A stretch of 64,000 nucleotides of DNA from Calonectria ilicicola (taxonomy: Eukaryota; Ascomycota; Sordariomycetes; Hypocreales; Nectriaceae), in the NCBI GenBank assembly GCA_020809705.1, contig CP085826.1, positions 2,604,001-2,668,000 of the forward strand, read 5' to 3'. Below are positions 1 through 12,137 of the stretch, piece after piece. Every line of letters starts with the position of its first letter. Positions within the stretch are counted from its first letter, which is position 1. Both the position numbers and the translations under genes were made by a program. The notes beneath the pieces were generated by a model that worked only from the letters and a program-made list of their open reading frames with translations, made no database searches and was not told where the DNA came from.

Positions 1-502
1 CGTCGTGGTTTTGCCTGTCCCAGCAGTTTGAATTTTTTTCTTTTTCCATCTGGATCTACCAGATTGACTCCGGAATCCCTGCCTTGGAGGGGACCGAAGC
101 TCACTACTATTTCCTTCCGCCTGAGAAGGACTGGCTACGTTTGGAATAAGGAGGGGATGTGCAGCAGGGATGAAGATGACATTGGGCAGGGTGGAGCACT
201 AAGAACACAAAGATCCTAAGCCACGGCATGGACCCTGTGCAGAAAACGAGTGAGGGATGTGGTAGGTTGGACAAGGGCCGTAAGCAAGTGGAGGGAGGGG
301 GGCAGATTGGCGGCTCCGGTTAGTCTTACATTGCGGTACCGAGGGCTCAGTACCACGAATTACGCACGAATCAAAGCAAGTGAGATGGAGAGAGGTTGCA
401 GTATAGGGAGCGAGATGGGGATACGGGGCACATGAGTGGGTTCCATGGAAAGCGAGGCCCGAGAAAGAGGCAATAATTAGCACCAGCCAACGGTCGAGGC
501 CG

Positions 503-559
503 AGGGCACGAGGAGGGCACGAGGAGGGCACGAGGAGGGCACGAGGAGGGCACGAGGGC
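503..559. repeat. 11-bp tandem repeat, about five copies
   Basis: The unit GGGCACGAGGA is repeated head to tail about five times with almost no divergence. It lies in non-coding DNA next to a GGAT tetranucleotide run. It looks like a minisatellite and probably varies in copy number between strains. Confidence 0.85.
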
Positions 560-1373
560 ACAAGGGCTTCGGAAGGGGCAAGGCGGATGGATGGATGGAT
601 GGCCCGGATCGGAGCGGCGCGGCGGGAGCAGAGAATCCCAAAGATGACGTATCAGTTTCACAGAATCAAAAACAAAAAAAAAAAACCAACAAAAAGGAAG
701 CAAAGGAAAGGTTGAGTGTAAAGTATGAGTAATAGAGGGAGCGTGTGCGGCAAGAAGGAGAAATTGAGTTCAAAAAAAAGCAACAAGGGCCACGAGCCCA
801 TGGGGAGGAGAAATACCATGACATGGCAGGGCACGGCATGGCACGTCTATATCAACTGTTCCTCCGCGACAAACTGTCGATTCGTTACATGGTGTCGACG
901 AGGACCAGGGTTGTCTTGTCGGAAGTTCGCATATACACACACATATGGATAATAACGTGTGAGTGCTTCTACGAGATGCCCAAGGATTGCATGGAGGAGG
1001 GACCTGGGTGGATACCAGAGACACTGGTTGGGACGCCCAACGGCGAGTTTCAATCATTATGGGTCGTACGCGGACTTCAACATATGCAGCGAAAATGGAG
1101 ACCTAAGGGGTGAGACGCATATCTGTCAGCTCACGCAGATGCATCTTGGCAATGGCGAAGCGAAGGAGAGAGGGGGCAGCATTGTTTATGCACAATGCAC
1201 AGATGTGCACTCAAATAGGCCGTATTAGGCTGGATGCAGACCAGAGTGACTGCTCAAGTGTCGGTTGGTACGTGTTGGTTGACACACCCTCACGCGGGCA
1301 CTTTTTTGGAGTGGGGGCAAAGGGAAAAAAAAAAAAGGGAATCACTCAGAGAAACCCTGCGAAGGACGATATG

Positions 1374-1399
1374 AAAAAAAAAAAAAAAAAAAAAAAAAA
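1374..1399. repeat. Homopolymer run of 26 A
   Basis: An uninterrupted run of 26 A on the plus strand, preceded by a 12-base A run near 1325. It lies in non-coding sequence and has no obvious partner element such as a target-site duplication or coding remnant that would mark a retroposed tail. Length is likely to be unstable. Confidence 0.8.
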
Positions 1400-1824
1400 G
1401 GCAAACGAGAAGCAGAATGAGACAGCTCACAGCACAGGGCGCATGCGTGTGGTTGGCATTGATGCATTGCCCGCCACACCGAGACGCCCCTTGGTTTCCT
1501 AGATGGGCTTGCAGCAGCGACGTGCTGCGCCCAGCCCGCACGACGGGATTCCTATTTGGTGATTGTACATGGACTGTGAGATGCGAGGGAAATCAATCAT
1601 TGCTTGTGAGTAGAGAACCGCCCTGGTCGATAAGGGGGTGTCAGACCAGCGACGACAGGGACAAGCACAGGAACAGGCCAAGCCCGCTTTATTGGTTTGG
1701 CTTGAAGAGTGGCAAAGGGAACGGGTCAAATGCGGACACTGGCATTTTCTAGAAAAGGGTTTAGCTTTTCAGCCACATGCGTCTCAAAGGCTCCAAGGCT
1801 CAAAGCCGGAAGAGGCTGTCTCTC

Positions 1825-1845
1825 TTTTTTTTTTTTTTTTTTTTT
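1825..1845. repeat. Homopolymer run of 21 T
   Basis: An uninterrupted run of 21 T on the plus strand in non-coding DNA, flanked by C/T-rich sequence. Similar shorter runs recur throughout the intergenic DNA of this window, for example near 8820, 9040, 18980 and 60250. Confidence 0.8.
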
Positions 1846-4800
1846 CTCCCTCCCGACTTCCCCCACTCCCACCCTACCCACCCATCCTCGAGACGGCAAT
1901 GGAACACCCCGGCGGAGGAGGGCCCAGTCCCCTTTGACACAATGTCGGTCCGCGGCGTGAGCTTCTGTCTCGATGGGGAATGGCAAGGGCCCGCAATGTG
2001 GGCTTCCCGCTTTGCAATGACCATTCTTACCGGGTCTCGTCGGTCGGCTAGCTAGCCGCTGGTTGGGGATGGAGAGAACAAGATGGTAAACTTATCATCC
2101 ACATCGAAGCGGCGAGACAAAAAGACAGCAATGATGACAACGAAAATGCGACGCTGCGTCAAAGTCGGTCAACAAGATGCGGGCAGGCAAGATCACTTCA
2201 AGCAAGTGATCATTTCCTAACTCGGGGCGGGCACCCAACGGTAGTCGGGGCTGAAATGTCATTGGGTTGCAGGCAAAACAGGCAGCATGTCATTCTCGTC
2301 CCGACTTGGTCATCTATCATAATAGACTAAACTCACCGGTCAAGACGCGGTCTTCCTCCATTTGACAAGACCCGACACCACCACCGACACATCATAGCAT
2401 ATCGCGCACTTTTAACAGGACGGATCACGAGCAGCACGGAACACAGAGTGGGGGGAAGCCACGAGGAGGCAAACGCTGCTTGAAAATCAGCCAAGCAACC
2501 ATGATGCCATCCACACAGCTGCCCCCCCAAAGGGAAAAATACGTCGGGGTAGTGCCACACTATCCTCTACTAGAGCCGCTCGATCGGGTAACGAGGCGCT
2601 TGTCAGCCGGCAAGGCGATGAGGGCAGGGCCTCCTCACGCTAGGTGAATTATTTACCCTTCCCCCTCTCATGTACGTATATGTGTGTGCGTGCGTGCGTG
2701 TGTGTGTCTGACTGACGAAACGACAGCCCTCGTGTGGTGAGGCATGGCGCTCCGGAAATAGCTGATGAGCAGCAGAAGCTGACCAAGGGAGGGGCGACGA
2801 TCAGCAAATGGGCAGTTGTCCCAATTATCGGGCCCGGGGGTATGACCGTCGTTTGTCTCGGTTTTTGTCAACGTGACGCCCTGCCCCCTGGTCAGCCTCC
2901 GTCCTGCTCCCGTCCCATTGGGACCAGTCATATCGGGTACAAGGCGTGCGGGTTGAGGTGTGAGACGTAGAATATGAGGTGTAACCGAGACGCAGGCAGA
3001 GACACCAGCAGCAGCCTCTACAGCCAGGCGAGAGCCTCCTCTCCTGGCTTGAGCGAGAGCGGGATGTGGGACGAGAAGGAAAGGCTTGTGCGGAAGGGGG
3101 AGGTGGAATTGCTCTTCTTGGCCAACGAGAAAGAAGCCGAATGGTCGCCTAGTTGACGTTGCCTTGACGGCCCCTTGACACAACCCCGGTACATTTGAAT
3201 AGCTGCGCATCGCCCAGATTGTAGGTTGGCAGCAGCGGGAACGAAAGCACCAACAAAGACTAGGGTGACAAGGCAGGGGTGTGCGGCCAAGCGCTGGCTA
3301 CCGCCATGTACCATGCCTTGTCTGGCCTCGTTATGTACTCGATGAGCTTTGTGCGACGGTACCTTGCGTACGCAACGTAGCACTCCTTTGTTGTACTATT
3401 GACAAGTCCTCATACAGGTAACAATAATAGTAATAGTAATAATGGGGGGGGAGTGCAGGCGAGCGGCGGGACTGAGAACCAGTTGTCGTCTCCGGACAAA
3501 ACCCGCACACAACCTACCCCCATAACTGGGGATTCCATGAACCGATGGAGGAGGCGAGACGACGACGTACTTGAGCTAAGAAACGAGATGAATAGGGCCG
3601 CTTGTACGAGCAAAGTTCTTGATGCGGTTTTGTGTGGATTGCTGAATCGAAAAAGGAGAATGCCATGCTCGGTTCTTTGGCATGGTTTGCTAGATCTTGA
3701 CTCTGCTGACTCGAGGAATGTTTGACTCAAGTAGTGACATCCTCGTGGGCCACAACTCGTTTACCTGACATTTCCATCACTAGCCATCAATCACGTCTCA
3801 GCATACCTACCTACCTAGCTGGCTGGCTATGCAAGTGTTTGCTCTCCCCTCGCGCCCCAGTCGTCGCCCAGCACGGGCCTCCCTCTCCCCATGTTGCGCT
3901 GTGCTGTGCTGCAAATCGGGAATCTGAACCGGTAGCCGTGGCATGGATGATGGGAGATGCCTGTACCTGTATTTGGGTCCATGCCTCTTTTGCCTGCCAG
4001 AGGTCAGCGTGATAGTGACGAGGGCGAATCCTTTCGCTTCGACAACCAACCCGACCAGGACTGAAACGAAACGCCCAAGTAGCCGAGCATAGTGATGATC
4101 ATCTCTCCATTTTGATTTATTTTTTTCATGTTGTGTCACGTATTTTATTTTCCCTCCTTAGACGGCTTGTGAGAGATGATGGGGTATGGGCACATTCCTA
4201 CTATAGCCAAGGTTACAACAATACAAAACTCTCGTCGTAGCTTTGTACTCGTCGATTATTCTTTTTTCTTTCCTTTTGGCCTTATACCTTATACACGGTA
4301 ACATCCCCACCTTGGCTGCCACAAAGCCTCCACCTACGTACAGCTACACCACCACCACGATTGTGCCTCATTGCCCCCCGTCCCCCTCCTCCACTTTACC
4401 CATCCCCCATCCCCCGGCCCTCCTCCTAGCCCTCCTCCTGGCATCCCGGGCATCGGTGTGCTTGGATGACCGTTGACAATAGGGCACACGCTCCATCAAC
4501 TGATCAACCCAGTTCCCGCCCGCCTCTCAGTTGGCTGCTCGTCGGTTCAGCCAGCCAGGAAAGAAGTAAACCGGCGAAAAAGACCTGTTTCGAATCGGGT
4601 CCCCTCCCACCCCCAGAGCGGCTGACGCTGAAACGGGACACCTACAGTTGTCGCGTACTCCACGGGGTCCCCGACGACGCCTCTTGCTCACATTCTGTCA
4701 TATGGAGCTCAAAAATCCTCTTTTCTCATCGTCATCGTCACCGGCTCGTGTCTCCTTATCGTCCGTCTGTGCCCTCTTTGTCCTGGCTTTTAGGCGCAGG

Positions 4801-5434
4801 GTGACATTTCTTACAAAAAGGGTGTGTCCTGCAGCAACCACTTATATGCGTGTCTCTCTGCTTTCAACGCTGCCCAAATCTGATTGTCGGCCCTGCTGCG
4901 ACCTCCTGCTTCCCCTCGTTGGCGACTCAGTCTGAGAAGAAACGGCAAAAAGAAAGAGAGAGACGGAAGGAGAACACACGAAAAAGAAAAGGACTAAAAA
5001 AAAAAAAAGAGGGCTCCTTCGTCTCTTCAGGCACATCCTCTCCCTTCAAGCATAACCCATCCCCCTCCATCTTCCCGTCTCCGGCATCGTCGACTCCCGT
5101 ACATTCAGTCTAGCTTGATTGACCCTCCGGCCTGGACGCTACTGCTCGCGCTACAGCTATAGCTACGTACCCCGAGCTGCCAAAACCAACGCCATCCATC
5201 GGCCCCTCTCACCCACGCCCACGCCCAGCGACAATCACTACCCTCGGCTACGCACCAAAGCAAAAGCAACAACACCTTGTCTCACGCCAAAAGCAAGGCT
5301 TCGCCCGCCCATCCACTTGCTCAGCCCAGCCCGCGATCGAGCCCCCCTGACGGAGCTTTCCCGGATGCAGAAGCATTCCTGCTGCAGGGCTTAAAAAGTC
5401 ATCTCGTCCGTCCTTGGTTTTTTTTCTCAACACG

Positions 5435-7872
5435 ATGCGCCGTCCGTCGCTCACCACCACCAAGACGGATCGCCATCGAGACGAAGCTACGCCCGAAGCG
5501 CACTATAGGGATGAGCCTCACCTTCGCGACCCTGTCCCCGCCTCGGTGCACGTCCTCTCCGGCCCTGTTCAAGGTTCGACCCAGCACGATGAGCACCACC
5601 TCTATCGCAATCCTGCCCTCGCCCCTCATGTCGTCTCCGTCGATGCGCCCAACGCGCCCATGACAGCTGCGTTCCCCGCCGACAACGCTACCGCGATTGC
5701 AAATCACACCTCCACCACCGCCTTCGTTGGCCCATCTGCGAATTCCACCAATCCCCAGGGCTACGGCGACGACGTCGATAACCACCAACACATGGACATT
5801 GACCACCCGGACTCGGACATTGACCTCGACCTCGACCTCGCGGTCCACCACGAGTCCTCCCGACCACCCCTGCCCGACGACCTCACCCTGCCTCCCATCT
5901 TCAACCCCGAGCTGACCCCCAACTACCACGACCAAGAGGATTATGACCTGGACATGAGCGACAGTGACAGCGACGACGGAGGCGCTTCCATTGACAACAT
6001 CGTCACGGCCACTACCAACCTCGTTTCCCCCGTTCCGCAACTCCACTTTCAAGACCACCACCCTGCCCCACCCGACGACGAGGAAGACGAGGAAGACGAG
6101 CACGAGGACGACAATGATCAAGAGTCCGCTCCCGGATCCCTCAACTACTTTCAACCATTATTTCACCTCCCAACATTTACGAGCGCTGAACTCATCATGG
6201 ACGCGCCGCCTCTGCCCCCGGGTTGGGAGGCTGGCAACAATGCCAACGCCCCTCCCCCCCAGAATCAGCAAATTGATGCTCCTGAAGATGCTCCTCTGGT
6301 CAGCAACCCGAACCCGACCATGCTCGGTTCTGAGAACCTGAGCTTCTTTGACTTTCTCCGCCACTGGGCGATACAATCTCGCACATCATCTACCATGTCG
6401 GCCGCCAGACTGCGTCCACCGTGTATTCAGAGCATCCGTCAGCAAGCTGCAAATCGACCCGACGAGGTTCGATATTCCGACTTGCGCGGCGACGCGTATG
6501 ATATTCAAGGCATAGACTGGTATGCTATGGGCACCACCAGACGAGAAGCCCGAGAGAGACGATCCCTCACATACAGAAATTACACCAACCACGGGGGTTC
6601 AGATAAATGGACCGTGAGTTTTGCCCTCATGTGGATATTTTTTTTTTCCTCTCTTTTTTTTTTTTTTTTATAAAAAAAAAAAGAGGCCAGCAAAGTCGTT
6701 AAAGCTAACTTGAGTTTGAATAGGCTCGCTTGCCAGACGTAAAAATCCCCTCGAGTGATAGCTTCTTTCGGTTCAGAAGCCTTCATGTTCGTCATGATGT
6801 CTATCTCGCTCACTTTCAGTTGCGAAGCGTTCTGGCTTGCCCCTCCCGAACACAGGCCTACTATCCCGGCCCTCGAGGTATTAGCCGCATCAACCCCGTC
6901 TCGAGGAAGACGGACCTCGCTCTAAACCTGAGCGGAGTCAGTGGTCTCGGCTCCGTCATATCCACCCTTGATGCCGATCATGGGGTTCTCATGGCCGGTA
7001 CGTTTAATGGAGAGTACTGCTTAAAGAACCTCAATTCAGAGAACAAGAGAAACTACACCGACGGCCAGATTACCAACAACCCAAGCGGCATCACTAACCA
7101 TCTTAAAATTCACCTCCCTAGACGATCATCTAGTCCAGCTGCAGCCCTTGCGAGCAATGACAATGGGTTCCGCATCATGGACTTGACAACAGAAAAGTTT
7201 GTGTCAGAGACAATGTATCCGTTTGCGCTGAACTGCTCAGCCATGTCCCCTGATGGTCGGCTGAGAGTCATGGTGGGTGACCACTTTAATGTCATGATTG
7301 CAGATGCAGACACGGGCCAGATTCAAAAGGAACTCACGGGCCACCGCGACTTTGGCTTCTCTTGTGACTGGTCGGATGATGGCTGGACTATTGCCACGGG
7401 CTGCCAAGACAAGGGCGTCAAGATATGGGACGCCCGTAGGTGGTGCGACATCAATGGACGGAGCATGCCCCTCTGCACAATCCGGTCTGAAATGGCCGGA
7501 GTCCGAAGCTTGCGCTTCTCCCCTGTCGGCAGTGGCCGAAAAGTGCTCGTGGCTGCTGAAGAGGCTGACTTTGTCAATATCATCGACGCTCAAACCTTCA
7601 ACTCGAAGCAAACCATTGACATATTCGGCGAAATTGGCGGTATCGCATTCAGCAACGATGGCCAGGATCTGAACGTGCTGTGCAGTGACCACAACCGCGG
7701 AGGACTGCTTCAGCTGGAGCGGTGCGGCCGTTCTGCGGAGCCCTTCTTCAACGACACCTGGCGACGCCAACCAAGTGCGTGGATGTGGCACAATGAGCTG
7801 GACAACCACACAGGTGCCAGCGAGCCTTTCCACCGAAGGCACACCATGTTGGACTCGGTGCCTATGTTCTAG
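5435..7872 (+). CDS. WD40-repeat protein (DUF2415-like), two exons
   Basis: Exons 5435-6613 and 6724-7872 join in phase 0 to give about 775 aa; the intron is 110 bp (GTGAGT donor, GCTAAC branch site, AATAG acceptor). The ATG at 5435 is chosen because the frame upstream has no other ATG. Residues 1-390 are disordered and rich in His, Asp and Pro, with acidic runs near 210-225. The second exon holds the fold: a clear WD40 unit around residues 597-632 (GHRDFGFSCDWSDDG ... VKIWDARRW), preceded by weaker blades including LNCSAMSPDGRLRVMVGD. This resembles a family of fungal WD40 proteins carrying a DUF2415 segment, usually annotated without function; the family match is from memory. The propeller is probably a protein-binding scaffold. 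The gene reading is firm, the function unknown. Confidence 0.85.
6614..6723 (+). other. Intron of the WD40 gene with a T-run/A-run inverted repeat
   Basis: At 110 bp this is about twice the length of most introns in the window. Inside it, CCTCTC followed by about 16 T is separated by only a base or two from 11 A and GAGG, at roughly 6648-6686. In RNA this could fold into a U:A hairpin closed by a short GC clamp. The branch site and acceptor lie downstream of it and look normal. Confidence 0.75.
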
Positions 7873-10339
7873 TCTCACATTCAAACACCTTGATCTATAC
7901 CATCATAACTTTGTTACCCCACCGCACCACAAATCACAAACTCCATACCCCATTCGTACACCTACAACTTCTTCCTCTTCAGCTAGCTACTTTCCCATAC
8001 GCAAGCGTGCACATCAACTCATCTAACGAGCATTATACCCCTTTCTTTTACATCTAATCGGTCCACCGCCGCCTGTGAACAAAATTGATACCTACCTACA
8101 ATACACCCTCTGCTTATATATACAAATATAAGTTGCGACATAGCCGATGTTTCAGATCCTCTCTCAGATCCATTTACCATATTTCATCTTTCAGCAATTT
8201 GTTTCGTCTGATTTGAAAATCTCTTTTTTATCATTATCGGAAGCACAGGCATATGCGCACATTCTCGGGGACTGGATACAATTGGGTGCTGTTTACGGGG
8301 AGTACTGTATTTGCATATCACTCAGGGGGCGCATCACCATGGTATGACGCCCGAGTTATAGGGGTTATTGACTTTTTTTTTTGGTGGCATTCGATTTCGG
8401 TTTGGCATGTGCCCGGTTGACGTTGAGGATATCGTCAACCATGGACATTTTGGAGGATATATCACCTTTTCATGGATTGAGGAGATGTTGGAGTGGTGAT
8501 GGATGTCAAATTCCCTCCAGAGCCTTTGCTGTATATCATCATTTTACATCTTGGTCATTGCAGCCTATGCAATTAAACCGCCTATTTTGAGTAATGAAAC
8601 CAACCCGGGCATTGCACCGCAAACCCAACCCCCCGTCCCCTCTCTTCCGTGATGAACCGAGACCCATCTTTTTGCTTGCCAGCCGTGTTTCCCACATGCC
8701 GTAGGCAAAAACGACAACCCCTGTCCATCACAAGCGTCATCATCGTGTCTCTGATATCCCTTCAAATTCAAAACCTAAGCGGCACCAGTAAACTTTGCTG
8801 TCATTTTTTGGGGTTGTTTTTTTTTTTTTTGTTTTCGTTTTAGTTCTGTCTTTTAACATTGTCAAAAAGCCTCTCTGTCACACCGCCCTTTGTCTCTGTC
8901 CAATTCCTTGGGACCAACCATAGTCGTGAAAAATCCAAGACAAGTGTCTCGCCGTCCTCACTTGCACTCGGCCAGCCCTTTTGCTTTCTTTTTGCTCCCT
9001 CTCCCCTACTCAGGTGTCTTTTTTTAGGCAAGTTGGCTTTTTTTTTTTTCTTTCCTTAGTTGGCTTTTACATCCGCCCCTTACGTCGGCAGTGGGGAGGG
9101 GGGGGGCGGGGGTGGGCATGTCTGAGTCTGTCTGACTGTCCTGTGTCCTGTGTCTGTGTACTTTTTAACCCCCCTCCATCCCGCATGTCTCAAAGCCACC
9201 GCCGCTGATCAGTGAGGCCCTACTACTACTACGACGCCTTCATGCAGTTGTGAGTGTGTAGGGTCAAGGGGATGAAAAAGACGAAAGAGTTACCAGATCC
9301 GCTTTTTGTGGAGAATGGATTCCGGGTTTGTTGTCGTATAACTGTCTTTTTTGGGGAGCTGTTGGAGGAATGTTGTTGTGTGTGTTGCTCCTTGTTCCCC
9401 AACTGGAGCCACAAAAAAAATAAGTGAATCATGGGGGGCATGGGGTGGGAGGAGATGTTCTAGACGCATACCTGCCTAAAGTCGACGTGAGGGGTTTTTG
9501 TCACTTTTAGGGTTTTTATGATTGAGGTTAAAAGGGAGATGTGATGTATTAGAAACTAATAAAATGATACATGAGATGTGACCAAACACTGGCAGACTGC
9601 GGTAAGTAGACTAACACACCCATCGGCGATATGGTGGCTTTGAGGGATTGGAGAGAGACTTGAGGCCAACCACTTTCGCAACGGCACGTGGTCCTTGTTT
9701 AGATTAACATGTTTCTTGTTTGCTTTTCACAGTGAGGACAAGATTTGAAGCGTGGAATGAATATTGATCATAAGAATAAACACTAATAAATTACAGCATT
9801 ATGAAGAAAAGGCTAAATGACAACCCGGCCTATCGGGGTATACATACAAATCCTTCCCCAGGTGGGCATTGTTATGCGTAAACCCCTCTCGCCAACACCA
9901 TTGATATCCGAGAACCGTTAATATACTGCAAGACCACATAGGGAAAACCACACATGAGTGGAAAAAAAGGAGAAAAACTTTGGCATCACTAGTTTCCAAG
10001 ACTAGGCACATCATGGAACCAGTCTTCTGGGCCAACCTGACTTGCCAGGTTCCCTCGCCTATTGCCCTCCTCTTTGGCCCACGGCGCGCGATCGCTCACG
10101 GAACCGGGGGAGAGAAAGAAGGCGGCCGATACACCGGGCTTCTAGGACCCCCGCCGAAAGGATTTCTGTCTATAGATGATCGTGGTCTGCGCACGGGGCG
10201 GCAGGAAGATATTGCTAGGAAAGGAGGAACCAATGTAGCCGGGCGGAATTGAAGATGGTTCGTATACATTCAGCGTATTTAAGATGTATGGAGAAGATGT
10301 ACATGCTGTAATCAAAAGTGAGTCAGAAAAGAGGCGAGC
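7873..10339. other. Intergenic region between two 3' ends
   Basis: The plus-strand WD40 gene and the minus-strand glucanase gene converge here. The first few hundred bases are probably the 3' UTR of the WD40 gene: AT-richer, CT-rich, with ATATATACAAATATAA near 8120-8135. The rest contains T and G homopolymer runs (8815-8832, 9037-9049, 9096-9110). Around 9540-9800 it is AT-rich, with several AATAAA-like words. No coding sequence is supported. Confidence 0.55.
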
Positions 10340-12137
10340 TTAGAAGCAGCTCTTGGAGCCCCAGCTCTGCTCACAGCCACAGTCACCGGGCTTCTTCCAC
10401 ATGTCGTTCTCGTAGGAGAAGAAGACGGTCTTGTCACCGCAAGACTCACGGATGGACTTGATAGCGGTAGCCTGCTGCGAGGTACCGGGGCAAGCGACAC
10501 CGTTGCAGTTACCCTGAGTGGGCCAACCGCACTCCAGGTTGATGACATCGTTGCCAGAGCAGATGTCCTTGAGGAGGTCGAGCTGGCCGCTGACGAACTC
10601 ACCAGCACCTGAGGGCTCGACGGCAGAGTTGAAGTAAGGGTGGATGTTGGCACCGGTGACGTCAACAACAGAGCAGATGGTGTTCTTGACCTCATCCTGC
10701 TGCCAGATGTTGAGAGTCTCAGCGATGGTGTAGGGGCCGGTGTAGCCAGAGCACTTGGACTTGACAACGTTGATGAGGGTCTTGAGCTGGGAGGCATTGC
10801 AGTATCCGTTCATGATAGCCTCGTTACCGACAACGACGAGCTTGACGAGATCCCACTGAGCCCACTTGGAGATGGCGTCAACCTGGGTCTTGATCTCAGC
10901 AGTCTCGTAGGTGCAGCCAGTCTCCTTGACGAAGACACCAATGATCATCTGGAGACCGAACTCCTTGCAAGCAGCACCAACGGAGCTGAGGGTATCGCAG
11001 TCGGTGGAGTAGACACGGACGATGCTGAAGCCCTTGTTCTTGAGGACCTGGATGTCAGAGCGGACGGCGCTGGCAGACTTGCACTTGCCGTTGGAGGACT
11101 CGTAGGGAGTGTAGGTGATACCATAGTGGTCGTTGGAGCCCTGGAGGCTGCTGCTGCTAGTGGAGACCTTGCTCTTGGAGCTGCTGGACTGGGTGTCGTA
11201 GGAGACCTTGACGGAGACGACGCTAGAGCTGGTGGCCTTGGGAGCTTCGTAGGCAGAGGTGGAGGCGGAGGCGGAGGCGGAGGTGGAGGGGGTGACGGCG
11301 ACGGCGGGAGTGGAGGTCACCTTGGGAGCCTCGTAGGTCACCTTGGGGGTGGAGGTGCTGGTGGGAAGGCCCTGGCTGGTGTAAGGGCAGACGTAGACGT
11401 AGCCAGTCTCGGTCACGGTCACAACCTGAGCAGGAGCCTCGTAGGTGCCGGGAGCGTAGCTGGTAGGGACGGGGTAGACCAGGGTGGTCTCGGAGTCGCA
11501 AGACTTGGTGACGGGACCAATGGTGTAAGTGCCGGCGCTGGGGCAGACGTAGACAGTCGACTCGATAACGCTGGTGACAACGCCGTTCTGGGTGGTCTCC
11601 TTGGCGTAGGGGCAAGTGACAGTGGTGGCCTTCTCGACAACGGTGGTAACACCGCCGAGGGTGTGGACGCCGGCAGGGACCTTGGTGGTCTTGGCACCGC
11701 AGACGGTGGTGGACTCGGTGACGGTCACAGTGGTGGCAGGGAAGGTGTAAGTGCCGGGGGTAGGGCAGTTGTGAACCTCAGGAGTAGGGACAACGGCAAT
11801 GACCTTGGTGGAGGTGGAAGTGGGCTTCTCAGCCTCGGCAGACTTGGTGGTGACGGCCACGGGGGTGTTGGTGGCAGCGGGAGGGCTGTAAGTCTTAGGA
11901 GGAGGGTTGGGGACAACTGGAATCTAGTTAGCATCGAGCACTGGTTTAGAAGAGTTTACGGCGAGTCGTACGGGTGGCAGAGCCGGTGATGGTGGACCAG
12001 ATGGTAGTGCAGCCGGGAACGCAGGTGTCGTCGTAGCCACGCTTGAACATGTCGTGAGCACGTCGGTGGTGGGGGTAGGCAGCCTGGGCGCCTGTGGCCA
12101 TGGCCACAATGGCGGCAGCAGCAACTCCTCCCTTCAT
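10340..12137 (-). CDS. btgE: Secreted GH17 beta-1,3-glucanase of the cell wall, BtgE type
   Basis: Exons 12137-11972 and 11916-10340 encode about 580 aa. The 55-bp intron has a CTAAC branch site; an alternative donor 9 bp further (at CGTAAAC) is also in frame, so the junction is slightly uncertain. Residues 1-19 form a signal peptide ending in GAQA, followed by the short Cys motif CVPGCTTIWSTITG seen in BtgE proteins. Next comes a Ser/Thr/Pro-rich stretch with repeated Cys modules of the type CPxxGTYT (about residues 85-235). The C-terminal GH17 barrel (about 305-580) has the acid/base Glu421 in VVVGNEA and the nucleophile Glu517 in NLECGWP. The family cleaves or remodels beta-1,3-glucan in the wall. 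There is no GPI signal, so it is probably secreted or covalently wall-bound. Confidence 0.93.

Larger units (their letters stand above)
1..5434. other. Long intergenic region upstream of the WD40 gene
   Basis: No reading frame here looks like a gene; all are short, low in complexity and without a recognisable domain. It holds an 11-bp tandem repeat, a GGAT tetranucleotide run near 588-603, a 26-base A run, a 21-base T run and a TG/CG dinucleotide stretch near 2675-2710. From about 4240 onward the plus strand becomes strongly pyrimidine-rich (CCCTCCTCC-like blocks at 4380-4440, TCTCT/CATCC runs to 5430). That is the usual look of a fungal promoter and 5' leader and probably belongs to the gene starting at 5435. 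An unrecognised non-coding RNA cannot be excluded. Confidence 0.6.

Noticed and set aside
5399..6154. A 251-codon minus-strand frame opposite the WD40 gene's first exon
   Set aside because: It is Val/Gly-rich antisense of an Asp/His/Pro-rich exon and has no recognisable features.
10640..11989. A 449-codon frame on the plus strand opposite btgE
   Set aside because: It consists almost only of Gly, Asp, Val, Leu and Ala and mirrors the codon bias of the real minus-strand gene; it has no domain, and the btgE reading has a signal peptide and catalytic residues.
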